A stretch of DNA of 64,000 nt, taken from positions 620,001-684,000 of the forward strand of contig NC_050733.1 of NCBI RefSeq assembly GCF_014133895.1. The letters are read 5' to 3'. The stretch is from Torulaspora globosa (Eukaryota; Ascomycota; Saccharomycetes; Saccharomycetales; Saccharomycetaceae). Position 1 is the first letter of the stretch. Each line of letters starts with the position of its first letter. The notes beneath the pieces are model-generated. The model was not told the DNA's origin and searched no databases. It saw only the letters and a list, made by a program, of their open reading frames with translations. Below are positions 55,326 through 64,000 of this stretch, one piece after another. Made by a program: the position numbers and the translations under genes.

Positions 55326-56585
55326 ATGCTAAGACGTCAATTGGTTAGGAAGATGTCACAGAGGGCTTTTGAAACAAAGATTTTGAAGGTAAATCCGTTG
55401 TCTATACATTTCTCGCCGAATGCCCATATCGATGGATCCTTGCCAACAATTAGTGATCCAGAAACCGAGAAGGCTCTATTAGAAGCTGCCAAGATTATTA
55501 GAGACTCAGACGATACAGTAGCATTTCCAACGGAGACGGTTTATGGGCTTGGAGGTTCATCGCTAAACGACAAGTCGGTTTTAAGCATTTACAGAGCGAA
55601 AAATAGGCCCAGTGATAATCCCTTGATCACTCACATTTCTTCTATCGATCAATTGAATAGACGAATTTATGGAGAAGAGTCGAACTCGAATGAATCCCCT
55701 CTAAGGAATATACCCGAAATTTATCATTCACTGATAGCGAAGCTTTGGCCGGGACCGCTCACCATTCTACTGCCCGTCCCTCCTATGGAAAGTGGTACTC
55801 TTTCCAAATTGACCACTGGAGACCAGCCAACTTTTGCGGTGCGGATTCCGTCTAGTCGCATAGCTAGAGCTTTAATAGCCCTGAGCGATACGCCTATTGC
55901 AGCGCCATCAGCCAATGCTTCCACTAAACCTTCCCCTACTCTAGCCTCTCATGTCCTCCACGACTTGGAAGGCAGAATTCCCTTGATCCTGGATGGAGGG
56001 CCTTGCAAGATAGGAGTAGAAAGCACTGTGGTGGATGGATTGTCGCAGCCTCCATCTTTGCTACGACCTGGGGGTTTCACATACGAGCAGATCGTAGAAC
56101 TTGGGGGTAGCCAATGGGCTGATTGTAGAGTTGAAAGGAGGCAGACTGTTGGCGAGACTGAGAAGGTTCGCACGCCGGGTATGAAATATAAACACTACTC
56201 ACCATCTGCCAAAGTGATCCTCCTGGTACCGAACCGGAAGGATAGCACTAACAGCAGATTAGAGAAACTTAGAGATATAATCCGCACTGAACAAAGTTTG
56301 CGATCAGAGAGTCTAAAAAGCATTGCCGTACTCACAGCATCTCATCTGAATAATACTTCATTGGACAATATTCTTCCTTCGGGGTCAAATTTGAAAATGA
56401 TTGTTGAAAGTTTAGGATCTACCGGACGAGAGATTCAAGCTAATCTTTTCGCAGCATTAAGAAGAGTCGACGAAGTTGAGAACGTCGATTTGATCATCGT
56501 TGAGGGATTACCGGAGGTGGATGAAGGTCTCGCAGTCATGAACAGATTAAAGAAAGCGGCAGGAGGTAATTGTATTTCATTTTGA
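55326..56585 (+). CDS. SUA5: Sua5, L-threonylcarbamoyladenylate synthase for tRNA t6A37
   Basis: A 419-residue protein (S. cerevisiae 426). The YrdC domain (about 50-260) has [32 protein letters not shown] and ESTVVDG; the C-terminal Sua5 domain (about 290-415) follows the linker with [13 protein letters not shown]. It makes threonylcarbamoyl-AMP from Thr, bicarbonate and ATP, the first step of t6A in ANN-decoding tRNAs. Two ATGs are possible: 55326 gives an Arg-rich leader (MLRRQLVRK) suited to mitochondrial import, and 55353 (MSQRAFETK) gives a cytosolic form. t6A is needed in both compartments, so leaky scanning is plausible. It lies next to PMR1, as YGL169W and YGL167C. Confidence 0.95.
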   Translation: MLRRQLVRKMSQRAFETKILKVNPLSIHFSPNAHIDGSLPTISDPETEKALLEAAKIIRDSDDTVAFPTETVYGLGGSSLNDKSVLSIYRAKNRPSDNPLITHISSIDQLNRRIYGEESNSNESPLRNIPEIYHSLIAKLWPGPLTILLPVPPMESGTLSKLTTGDQPTFAVRIPSSRIARALIALSDTPIAAPSANASTKPSPTLASHVLHDLEGRIPLILDGGPCKIGVESTVVDGLSQPPSLLRPGGFTYEQIVELGGSQWADCRVERRQTVGETEKVRTPGMKYKHYSPSAKVILLVPNRKDSTNSRLEKLRDIIRTEQSLRSESLKSIAVLTASHLNNTSLDNILPSGSNLKMIVESLGSTGREIQANLFAALRRVDEVENVDLIIVEGLPEVDEGLAVMNRLKKAAGGNCISF

Positions 56586-56717
56586 TTACAAGTTTCATTT
56601 AACTACAAATTCTTAATTCTTCAATTACAGACTGAGCGCTTTCTGGATGACATATTGAACAGAGTATATAGTTACTGTCATGCTCAGTAAGGCCTCTATC
56701 ACATTTCTTTGCAGCCA

Positions 56718-59552
56718 TTATACATTGGAGTAACGTAGGGAGTCCAGTGAGGAAAATCTCCGCGACCACCATTTCCGAACCTCATCGGCGATGAAGACTG
56801 AACTACTGATTGTGAGCAAGTAAATCAAATCACCTAAACTCAAGCTTTCTGTCTTGAAGATTCTTTGGAAGAATGGAATGTAAATAGCACACATTTGCCC
56901 CAACAGAGAAAGACCCACGGCATAATTGAACATTTTATTCGCAAAAATGCCCACCTCGAATATAGATTTCGTAGCATGCCTACATGCTAATGCATTGAAC
57001 ATATCGAAAAAGACAAAACATGTGAAAGTCATAGTGGTGTCTCTAGCGGTGACTTGATTGTCTTCAGTCATTTCCCCAACAAAGACATAAACAGTCCCCA
57101 CGATGATGAATGCGGCACTGATCAATAAGCGCTTCAGCACAAACTTCGTTAAAATCCTGTCAGTACGTTTCCTTGGCGGTTTCTTCATCACTTCATGATC
57201 AACAGGTTCAACACCAAGGGACTGAGCTGGAGGACCGTCCATCAAGATGTTAATCCACAGGATTTGCATAGCATTCAGAGGATTAGGCAGTTTAAGAGCA
57301 GTCGAGAGGGCCACAAGAGATAAAGCCGCCACAGATGTAGACAACTGGAATGTCAAAAAGTTTTGAATGTTATTGAAAATACCCTTACCTTCCTCGATTG
57401 CCGTCAAAATGGTACTGAAATCGTCATCTGTCAAGACCATATCAGAAGCTTCTTTTGCAACGTCAGTACCCATTTTACCCATTGAAACACCAATGTCCGC
57501 CAATTTCAACGCTGGCGCATCGTTAACACCATCACCAGTCATGGCAACGATGTCACCTCTCTTCCTCAGTGCACGAACGATATTCAATTTATGCTCCGGA
57601 GTAGCGCGTGCGAAGATGTTGACGTGATCTATAACATTTGCTAAGTCATCATCACTCATATTATCTAGTTTATCTCCTGTCAAAACAGAGAACTCTGGGT
57701 TCATGACAGGGATACCGATTCGTCTGGCAATGTTCACTGCAGTATTTTCTGAGTCACCGGTAATCATTATGACATGCACTCCACCTTGCAGTAGTTGCTC
57801 AACAGCAGGTTTGACAGTTGGCCTGGGTGGATCACTCATGCCGATCAATCCTGCGAAGGTTAACCCTGTTATTGATCCCTCATCTAGCTTCTCGGATGCA
57901 TCACGCAGTTCCAGCTTACCAAATGCAAGAGTTCTTAAACCATTTGAAGCTAAAGCATTTGCTGTGTCATTAATAGTTTCTTTGTGAGAGTCCGTTAACT
58001 GTTCCGCTTTTCCCTTTTGGTTTACGAAGTGTGTCGAATTGGCCAGTAACTTCTCGTACGCACCCTTCACATAAACGACACATTTACCTTCTGGGTCCAC
58101 AACTTTAGTAGCCATAAACTTCCGCTTGGAGTTAAACGGAATCTCCTGTAATTTTTTATAGTCTGCCCTCACATCCTTAATGTCGAACTTCGATAGCTGC
58201 TCCAATAAAGCAATATCGGTGGGGTTACCCATATACTTACCATGTTCCTGAGAAAATGATGCATTGTTACAGACATTGCTGATAGCTAGGATTGCTCTCA
58301 CGTCATCGGTGAGGTAATTTCTGAAGCTTCCGCTCTTGTTTTTATCCAGGACCAACATATTTGACTTATTCTCCATGCTAGCTAGGCACCAAATTCTTGA
58401 AACCGTCATATGATTCGAAGTCAAAGTACCAGTTTTGTCCGAACATATCACGTTAACTGAGCCCAGAGTTTCAACACTTGGCAGTCTCCTAACAATCGCT
58501 TTGCGCTTCGCCATTCTCAGAACACCAAGAGCTAAGGTTACCGTAACAATGATGGGCAGGCCTTCGGGAATAGCGGCCACAGCTAGAGACACCGAAATCT
58601 GGAACATGTCCAGCCACGACCTTCCTTGTATGATACCTATCAAACAAATGATTCCGATTAAAACAAAGCTCATTAAAGAAAGGTCCTTACCAAGCTTATC
58701 CATAGCCAGTTGTAAAGGAGTCTTTGGCTTTTCAATTGAGCTCATCATCTCGAAGACAGACCCGAAGGAAGTATTTCTGCCGGTACCAACGACAATTCCT
58801 TTACCATGACCTTCCCTAACCAAAGTGCCCATGTAAGCAATACATGTTCTATCAGAAGTCGGTACGATGGAATATGGCTGGTCGTTAAAGCTCTCCTTGC
58901 TGACATGATGCGAACTCTTTTGCACAGGCTCATTTTCACCAGTCAAATTACTTTCATCGATGGATAAGTCCACACTTTCGATAATACGAAGATCGGCAGG
59001 AATCCTGTCACCAATGCCAAAACGGACGAGATCTCCAGGGACCAAGTTGACAGCCAAAACGTGAGACTCTTGGCCACACCTAATAAGATGGCACTCTGCG
59101 GGTACCAGCTTACTAAGCGCTTCCAGCGACTTCTCGGATCTATTCTCTTGCACAAAACCCACGGTCACAACTATCACTATTGCAAGTGTGATACTAACTG
59201 CATCATCCACGTTCCCCATCAAAAATGACACCACCGCCGACCCAATCAGCAGTAAGATCAGTGGATCCTCTACAAAGTTCAATAAAAACTTCTTCCACAA
59301 AGGCTCGCTCTCCTCTCCCACCACTTCATTCGGCCCGTGGGCCAGTTTCCTTCTACTAGCCTCCTCGAGTGAGCTCAAACCATCTTTGCCGTTAGAATCT
59401 AGCCTTTCTAGTGTTTCCTCCACTGTTAAAGTACAAAACTCAAGCGATGGATTAGGCTTCGACAGTGCTTCAGCCGTCGCTCTGAACATATTGCGAGTCT
59501 CATCATCACTGGCAGAATCCTCTATCGACGTGTTAAAGGGATTGTCACCCAT
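56718..59552 (-). CDS. PMR1: Golgi P-type Ca2+/Mn2+-ATPase Pmr1
   Basis: A 944-residue SPCA-type pump (S. cerevisiae 950). It has the P-type layout: N-terminal cytosolic region, TGEN motif in the actuator domain (LTGENEPV near 199), phosphorylation site Asp372 in CSDKTGTLTSN, hinge GDGVNDAPALKLADIG near 660, and ten membrane helices. The calcium/manganese site residues in PEGLP (helix 4) and NILMDGPPAQ (helix 6) are present. The protein fills the Golgi with Ca2+ and Mn2+ for glycosylation and processing. Convergent with SUA5 (132 bases between stops). The dubious S. cerevisiae frame HUR1 between them has no counterpart here. Confidence 0.96.
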   Translation of the reverse strand: MGDNPFNTSIEDSASDDETRNMFRATAEALSKPNPSLEFCTLTVEETLERLDSNGKDGLSSLEEASRRKLAHGPNEVVGEESEPLWKKFLLNFVEDPLILLLIGSAVVSFLMGNVDDAVSITLAIVIVVTVGFVQENRSEKSLEALSKLVPAECHLIRCGQESHVLAVNLVPGDLVRFGIGDRIPADLRIIESVDLSIDESNLTGENEPVQKSSHHVSKESFNDQPYSIVPTSDRTCIAYMGTLVREGHGKGIVVGTGRNTSFGSVFEMMSSIEKPKTPLQLAMDKLGKDLSLMSFVLIGIICLIGIIQGRSWLDMFQISVSLAVAAIPEGLPIIVTVTLALGVLRMAKRKAIVRRLPSVETLGSVNVICSDKTGTLTSNHMTVSRIWCLASMENKSNMLVLDKNKSGSFRNYLTDDVRAILAISNVCNNASFSQEHGKYMGNPTDIALLEQLSKFDIKDVRADYKKLQEIPFNSKRKFMATKVVDPEGKCVVYVKGAYEKLLANSTHFVNQKGKAEQLTDSHKETINDTANALASNGLRTLAFGKLELRDASEKLDEGSITGLTFAGLIGMSDPPRPTVKPAVEQLLQGGVHVIMITGDSENTAVNIARRIGIPVMNPEFSVLTGDKLDNMSDDDLANVIDHVNIFARATPEHKLNIVRALRKRGDIVAMTGDGVNDAPALKLADIGVSMGKMGTDVAKEASDMVLTDDDFSTILTAIEEGKGIFNNIQNFLTFQLSTSVAALSLVALSTALKLPNPLNAMQILWINILMDGPPAQSLGVEPVDHEVMKKPPRKRTDRILTKFVLKRLLISAAFIIVGTVYVFVGEMTEDNQVTARDTTMTFTCFVFFDMFNALACRHATKSIFEVGIFANKMFNYAVGLSLLGQMCAIYIPFFQRIFKTESLSLGDLIYLLTISSSVFIADEVRKWWSRRFSSLDSLRYSNV

Positions 59553-59970
59553 ATTTGCTTAAATATGTTGGTGAATTCACCTTGCTTGGCACCGGAATAA
59601 ACCACACCCAATTCAACACAACAAAACCTCGTGAGATTTTTTGAGAGCCTGAAGCAACCAATTGGCTTTAACACTCAATTTGAAGGCAGTTGGAACAGCA
59701 ACCTGGTCATCTTAAGTTCAAATCTAGCTATGCAATCATATAAGTGAACTAATTTACTGATCTCGCCTGTCATTTTTTATGTTACCCGGCCAAAACACTC
59801 TAGGGTCACGTGAATTTCACGTGATACCAAGTGTCAGTAAATGAAATAATACCAATTGGATTTAAATAATCAGTTAATATGTCTGTTTAACTATGCTACA
59901 AGGCCCTGTATCTGGGGGCTACCGACCTTCTTCCTGCCTGGCGGGTTTGGGAAGTTTTTTCGGAATTGTT
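59553..59970. promoter_or_regulatory. PMR1 promoter / RPA135 3' region with Reb1 site and two CACGTG boxes
   Basis: TTACCCGG at 59782-59789 is a Reb1 site. GTCACGTGA at 59805-59813 and TCACGTGA at 59817-59824 are two Cbf1-type boxes only three bases apart. They lie about 230-270 bases upstream of the PMR1 ATG. RPA135 ends at 59971, transcribed the same way, so the Reb1 site may also act as a transcriptional roadblock between the genes. Confidence 0.55.
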
Positions 59971-62900
59971 TTAGCGTGGCTCAACGTTGTAACGCAGTCT
60001 TATACCCATCGCTGCCAGTTCCGAGTCGAGATACTTCAAAACAAACGGAATAGCCACGGTGGTGGTATCTCCACCACCGACAAATTTATTACCCTGGCCA
60101 TCTTCCCATATGTGGGAGTCGTCGATAAAAACGCTGTCGTTTCCTTGGTACTTGCTCAACATCCTCTTGGCGTCATCAAACTTAACGGCGCAACGACGGC
60201 AGCGAACCGACGACATGGAGCCGATTCTTGGCACGCTTTGCTGGGTGGTCAAGATAGCGCCACATTCGCGACAGACTGAGGTTTGTGTATAGTCTGAACA
60301 GTTCAGCAAACGGTCCTGCAGCAGGAATGCAGTACCGTGACCGATGAGGGCGTCCCTTTCCATTTCACCAACACGGATACCACCGTGTCTCTTTCTGCCC
60401 TTGACGGGCTGCATGGTTAAGCTGTTGACGGGCCCGGTAGAACGGACTTGGAACTTATCGTTCACCATGTGACGCAGCCTCTGGTAGTAGACGACACCGA
60501 TGTATATGTCTGCTCTCAGCTCTTCACCGGTGGCACCGGAGTACATCGGCTCGTTACCGTGGTAATTATAGCCTGCCTGGCGAAGCTGCTCGCCAAAGTA
60601 GTCTGCCGGAGTGTCATTCTCGCTGAAGATCCACGGAGTGGCATCCTGCGCTATCCCGTGTAGGGCACCAGATTTACCTGCCAAGGATTCGACGAACATA
60701 CCAATGGTCATACGGGATGGGAAAGCGTGAGGATTAATGATGACGTCCGGTTGGATGCCAGTCTCGCTGAAAGGCATATCGATTGTGGGCCATTTGCGAG
60801 AACAAACACCCTTCTGACCGTGCCTCGAAGAAAACTTGTCACCAATTTGTGGAACTCTTCTAATACGGTATTTGATCGAGACGGTCTGGAGCTCTTGAAG
60901 CTTGTTCGACTCGTCACCAATCAGATTAACTTCCTCAATGTAAGCTGGCTCTGATGAGTGATAAGTTTTAATTTTCGTCTTATTCAAAGTGTCATCGAAA
61001 TATGCACATATCGGATCACCTTCTTCGACGTAGGTCCCGATGTATGGTAAACCATCTTCATCCAGTTTTTCCAACCATTCCTTTGGCCATTCATCGGATC
61101 CAAAACCGAAATGCTGTGAGATTGGATCGCCACGACTCCGGTTTAGTGAAAGATCAATCTTCTCCGTTTTGTACATGGTACCATAGCCAAAACCTCTCTC
61201 GTCCGCAGATTTATTGATAATCATAGCATCATCCATATCGTACCCGGTGTAAGAGATAACAGCAACGACAGCGTTCGTACCGTTGGGGAAGTTATCCATA
61301 CCATAATCATCATACAAGTTGGCCTTGACGATTGGCGTTTGTCCCGTTTGCAGTCTATAAAGTTTGTTGTCCGAACGATGGCATAGCGCAACACCAGGAG
61401 TACCCATAGTTTGCTTACCCATTTGACACTGATACATGTTTCTAGGCGATTGGTTGAAATCGGAAAATGGCGTCAAATTGGCCAGGATCGATAATATGTT
61501 CGTTGGTGTAAACTCCACATGTGTATGCACATTATTTTGTAACTCCTCAGGGGTCACAGCGATATTCATGTAGACTTGTTCGAAGGGCCCCACGATATCT
61601 TCCTTATCCAAAGGTAAGTAACGAACCGGACGCATCATTCTCGAATGACCGCCAAAAATATACAAACCAGGATACTGACCACGGGCCGAAGGGGGAACAT
61701 AACCGATCTCCAAATCTAGCGGTAGGCCTGCCGTCTTTCCTTCTACCTTCCAAAACCGTAGAGTGTCCGCAATGATCTTACCTTGGGTATGTGAGGTCCA
61801 TCCTATTATCTTACCATCCAGTTGGACGCAACACAAGGATGGTCCAGCCGCAAAAGTTTGAGACACTGGCGATACACCTAGCGAATACAATATTGATGGG
61901 ATCTTGGTAACGTCTGACTGTTCAGTCGATATGCGACATTTGTGAGCAAAATGGTTCAATAGACCACATGGAGAACCATCGGGAGTGTGGACCGGGCACA
62001 GGAAACCCCAGGATTCTGGAAGCAGCTTTCTGACGGTGGTAGTCTTCAACTGGGCGAAGAAAGAACCTCTGTGAACCATTCTGAAATGCGAAATGAACCG
62101 ATAAAAGTTAATCTTTTCGGCGACAACAGTGTAACCTGAAACTTGCTGCAGATCCAAACCAGATTGCGAAACTAGATTACCAGTGGACAGGAAGTACTGT
62201 AATTTCGAACCAATATTCTCGTTCACCCTCATTAGTACCCTAGTGACGTATTTGCGGTCTTTGAAGTTGATAGGCGATCCACGGTTTATGTCCGTTCTGA
62301 TTTGTGCCACGATGCTTTGCAAGTACTCTTCAATTTTTTCTTTTATAATCATACCATACAAGAAACCACCCAGTAGCACTTCTTGATGTTGGGTAGCATC
62401 TGGGTTGTCTGGGCAGCACTCGCCAGCAACCAAAGAATACAATTTTCTAATCATGAAAAGTAACATCGAGGACTTATCTTTGTTGGTATCATTATTGAGA
62501 TGCACTAAAACAATACGGTCTAGTACTTCCTGGCCCACTTGGTAATCTGACTTGTCTGGCGAAGCCTGGAAAACAACTCTGAACTTGTCACCCAAATACT
62601 GTAAAATCTGTCTTCGATTCTTCAGCTGTGGATATCTTTTCTTATAACCCGTTAGTAGCAATTCGAGACGATCTGTCAGGAATGAGTTAGTTACATCGGA
62701 TCCGATGATACCATCAAAAATCTCTCTATCACTGGTGTCGCAAAGTGCCTTGAAAATCATGATGACAGGCACGAGATATTCATTCTTTCTCCAAGAAAAT
62801 CTGAATGTCACTTGACCGTCATTCAAATAGTGTAGGACATTGGTCTGAGACGTTTGGTCCGGCCTCACACATCTGATCTGCACACCGTATTGAGAGTAAG

Positions 62901-63561
62901 AAGCACCTCTATTGGCGAATGATGGTCTAACAATGGCCATGGGATGATTCCTCCTTTGTACAATCAACATTCTGATCAGCTTTTCGATACCGTTAATGAT
63001 AAAGTAACCACCAACTTCATCGGACTCTTCTTTATTCTTGACCAAATCGGCCGGCGATAGCTTGTTCAAATGGCATCTATTACTCTGCAACATAACCGGC
63101 AGACCACCGCAATCTCTCACTTCGGTGAAAACTTCATCATTTCCATCGTTAACGGACCATTTTAGTTTTAGCATAAGTTTGCCTCTGTAGGACGAAAGTC
63201 TCTGTCTGGCCTCTGCAGGAAATACCTTCCTTTCAACCGCCGAAGTGACACCATCGTTAGACATTGGCTTCGTAATGGAAACCTGTTCAACACTCAACGA
63301 CAGCTTGTTACCAAGATAGTCACTCTCGGTAGTCTTACCATCAAACACAACTTTTTCGCCAATGTCCTTGACGGCTTGGTTCAATAACCCACCACCAGGA
63401 CCCTCCGTAAGAGCATTGAATGATCCAATGTGGGGTTGAACAGCTTCTTGGAGTAATGGATATGCAGATTTGTCCTTTGGCGGATTTATAAAGCGAGATT
63501 CTCTCTCCAGAGTCCGGAAATCAGCGGTTCTTGCCTTTGGCGGTTTAATAATTTTACTCAT
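59971..63561 (-). CDS. RPA135: RNA polymerase I second-largest subunit A135
   Basis: A 1196-residue protein (S. cerevisiae Rpa135 is 1203), clearly Pol I rather than Pol II or III by its N-terminus (IKPPKARTADFRTLERESRF) and overall near-identity. With A190 it forms the catalytic cleft that transcribes 35S rRNA. Conserved RNAP beta elements include the GYDMDDAMIINKSA active-site block, the GDKFSSRHGQKGVCS lysine region near 900-950 and the anchor RHGGIRVGEMERDALI. A C-terminal zinc site is formed by CRECG and CRRC (about 1095-1125). The start is the ATG complementary to 63559-63561. PAC repeats and an RRPE lie upstream. Confidence 0.97.
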   Translation of the reverse strand: MSKIIKPPKARTADFRTLERESRFINPPKDKSAYPLLQEAVQPHIGSFNALTEGPGGGLLNQAVKDIGEKVVFDGKTTESDYLGNKLSLSVEQVSITKPMSNDGVTSAVERKVFPAEARQRLSSYRGKLMLKLKWSVNDGNDEVFTEVRDCGGLPVMLQSNRCHLNKLSPADLVKNKEESDEVGGYFIINGIEKLIRMLIVQRRNHPMAIVRPSFANRGASYSQYGVQIRCVRPDQTSQTNVLHYLNDGQVTFRFSWRKNEYLVPVIMIFKALCDTSDREIFDGIIGSDVTNSFLTDRLELLLTGYKKRYPQLKNRRQILQYLGDKFRVVFQASPDKSDYQVGQEVLDRIVLVHLNNDTNKDKSSMLLFMIRKLYSLVAGECCPDNPDATQHQEVLLGGFLYGMIIKEKIEEYLQSIVAQIRTDINRGSPINFKDRKYVTRVLMRVNENIGSKLQYFLSTGNLVSQSGLDLQQVSGYTVVAEKINFYRFISHFRMVHRGSFFAQLKTTTVRKLLPESWGFLCPVHTPDGSPCGLLNHFAHKCRISTEQSDVTKIPSILYSLGVSPVSQTFAAGPSLCCVQLDGKIIGWTSHTQGKIIADTLRFWKVEGKTAGLPLDLEIGYVPPSARGQYPGLYIFGGHSRMMRPVRYLPLDKEDIVGPFEQVYMNIAVTPEELQNNVHTHVEFTPTNILSILANLTPFSDFNQSPRNMYQCQMGKQTMGTPGVALCHRSDNKLYRLQTGQTPIVKANLYDDYGMDNFPNGTNAVVAVISYTGYDMDDAMIINKSADERGFGYGTMYKTEKIDLSLNRSRGDPISQHFGFGSDEWPKEWLEKLDEDGLPYIGTYVEEGDPICAYFDDTLNKTKIKTYHSSEPAYIEEVNLIGDESNKLQELQTVSIKYRIRRVPQIGDKFSSRHGQKGVCSRKWPTIDMPFSETGIQPDVIINPHAFPSRMTIGMFVESLAGKSGALHGIAQDATPWIFSENDTPADYFGEQLRQAGYNYHGNEPMYSGATGEELRADIYIGVVYYQRLRHMVNDKFQVRSTGPVNSLTMQPVKGRKRHGGIRVGEMERDALIGHGTAFLLQDRLLNCSDYTQTSVCRECGAILTTQQSVPRIGSMSSVRCRRCAVKFDDAKRMLSKYQGNDSVFIDDSHIWEDGQGNKFVGGGDTTTVAIPFVLKYLDSELAAMGIRLRYNVEPR

Positions 63562-63649
63562 GCTGCAATTCTAAAGAATCATATAAAGCAACCTTAACCA
63601 GTACTTTAGCTCGCTTACCAGACCCTCAGAGCACAGCTGCCGACTGATC

Positions 63650-63697
63650 GATGAGATGAGATGAGATGAGATGTGTTAATAGTAATAAAATTTTTCA
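63650..63697 (-). promoter_or_regulatory. Tandem PAC (GATGAG) array and RRPE upstream of RPA135
   Basis: GATGAG recurs every five bases four times from 63650 to about 63671, beginning with CGATGAG, the PAC core. AAAATTTTTCA at 63687-63697 is an RRPE (TGAAAAATTTT on the gene strand). These lie 89-136 bases upstream of the RPA135 ATG, in the same order as at SNU13 and URB2. PAC binds Dot6/Tod6 and RRPE binds Stb3 in S. cerevisiae. Confidence 0.8.
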
Positions 63698-63927
63698 ATG
63701 GTATTTGGCAGCGATTACAAGATCATCCTATACGTACATCTTAAAAGTTCATTTTAATCAAAAATACGTCTCACAGAAGCTCCAATCCCAGATAGAAATC
63801 AGGCTTAATTCTGCCCAATTTATTAATTGCCCAAATATATCGCAAAGTGCTATAAAAATTGTAACCACATGATTTAAAAGGCTGACTATAGTCTTCAATA
63901 GAGCCCTCATGCACATCAAGTTAAAGA

Positions 63928-64000
63928 GCCTTGTTGGCGCAATCGGTAGCGCGTGTGACTCTTAATCACAAGGTTAGGGGTTCGAGCCCCCTACAGGGCT
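63928..64000 (+). tRNA. tRNA-Lys (CTT)
   Basis: A 73-base gene ending at the last base of the window. Acceptor GCCTTGT pairs with ACAGGGC (one G-T pair), the anticodon CTT is at 63961-63963, the T-arm is GGGGTTCGAGCCCC and the discriminator is T. It matches yeast tRNA-Lys(CUU) apart from a paired change in the anticodon stem. No intron. The terminator lies outside the window. Confidence 0.95.

Noticed and set aside
56719..59552. Open frames on the plus strand across PMR1 (for example 58435-58809)
   Set aside because: They are antisense shadows of a well-conserved P-type ATPase.

Overview
This window is nuclear DNA from a budding yeast of the family Saccharomycetaceae. The evidence is a compact set of intron-poor protein genes closely similar to Saccharomyces cerevisiae, an RNase P RNA gene with a yeast-type pol III leader, and yeast tRNA genes. 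The gene order points to a lineage that did not undergo the yeast whole-genome duplication (for example Lachancea, Torulaspora or Zygosaccharomyces; the sequence alone does not tell me which). One chromosome segment here interleaves genes that S. cerevisiae carries on two sister regions, the left arm of chromosome V (EAF5, MMS21, PXP1, TIM9, RPR1, URA3, YEL023C, RIP1, SNU13, CUP5) and chromosome X (GEA1, CPR7, RAV1, PET191, RAD26, GEF1, URB2, NUP85, POL32).

Layout. 1-3.6 kb holds a chromosome III-like block (NPP1-type phosphodiesterase, an unrecognised SAP-like membrane protein, tiny PMP1). 3.9-5.5 kb is the divergent pair EAF5/MMS21, followed by SLM5 (5.8-7.3 kb) and PXP1 (7.5-9.1 kb). 9.15-11.1 kb has no intact gene but carries the broken remains of a secreted protein. 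Then come RPR1, TIM9, URA3, a carrier-like orphan, GEA1/2, CPR7, RAV1, PET191, an intron-containing tRNA-Pro, RAD26, YEL023C and RIP1 (to 32.2 kb). A 2 kb gene-poor gap is followed by two large tandem relatives of YEL025C/YJR039W (34.3-41.5 kb), SNU13, GEF1, URB2, NUP85, CUP5, POL32 and a small predicted ER protein (to 53.3 kb). An initiator tRNA-Met and a decayed Ty3/gypsy retrotransposon (53.4-55.1 kb) sit at a synteny break. Beyond it lie SUA5 and PMR1 (chromosome VII-like), RPA135 (chromosome XVI-like) and a tRNA-Lys that ends at the last base.

The genes are mostly housekeeping: translation and RNA processing (RPR1, SNU13, URB2, RPA135, SUA5, SLM5, tRNAs), mitochondrial biogenesis and respiration (TIM9, PET191, RIP1), Golgi/vacuole traffic and ion balance (GEA, RAV1, CUP5, GEF1, PMR1), DNA repair and chromatin (MMS21, RAD26, POL32, EAF5). 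SNU13, URB2 and RPA135 share PAC plus RRPE promoter elements typical of ribosome-biogenesis genes. The most interesting points are the Ty3/gypsy reverse-transcriptase relic beside the tRNA-Met gene, the tandem YEL025C-like genes that may explain which copy survives on each S. cerevisiae sister region, a roughly 336-codon secreted-protein frame broken mainly by TAG codons, and a small signal-peptide protein ending in FDEL.
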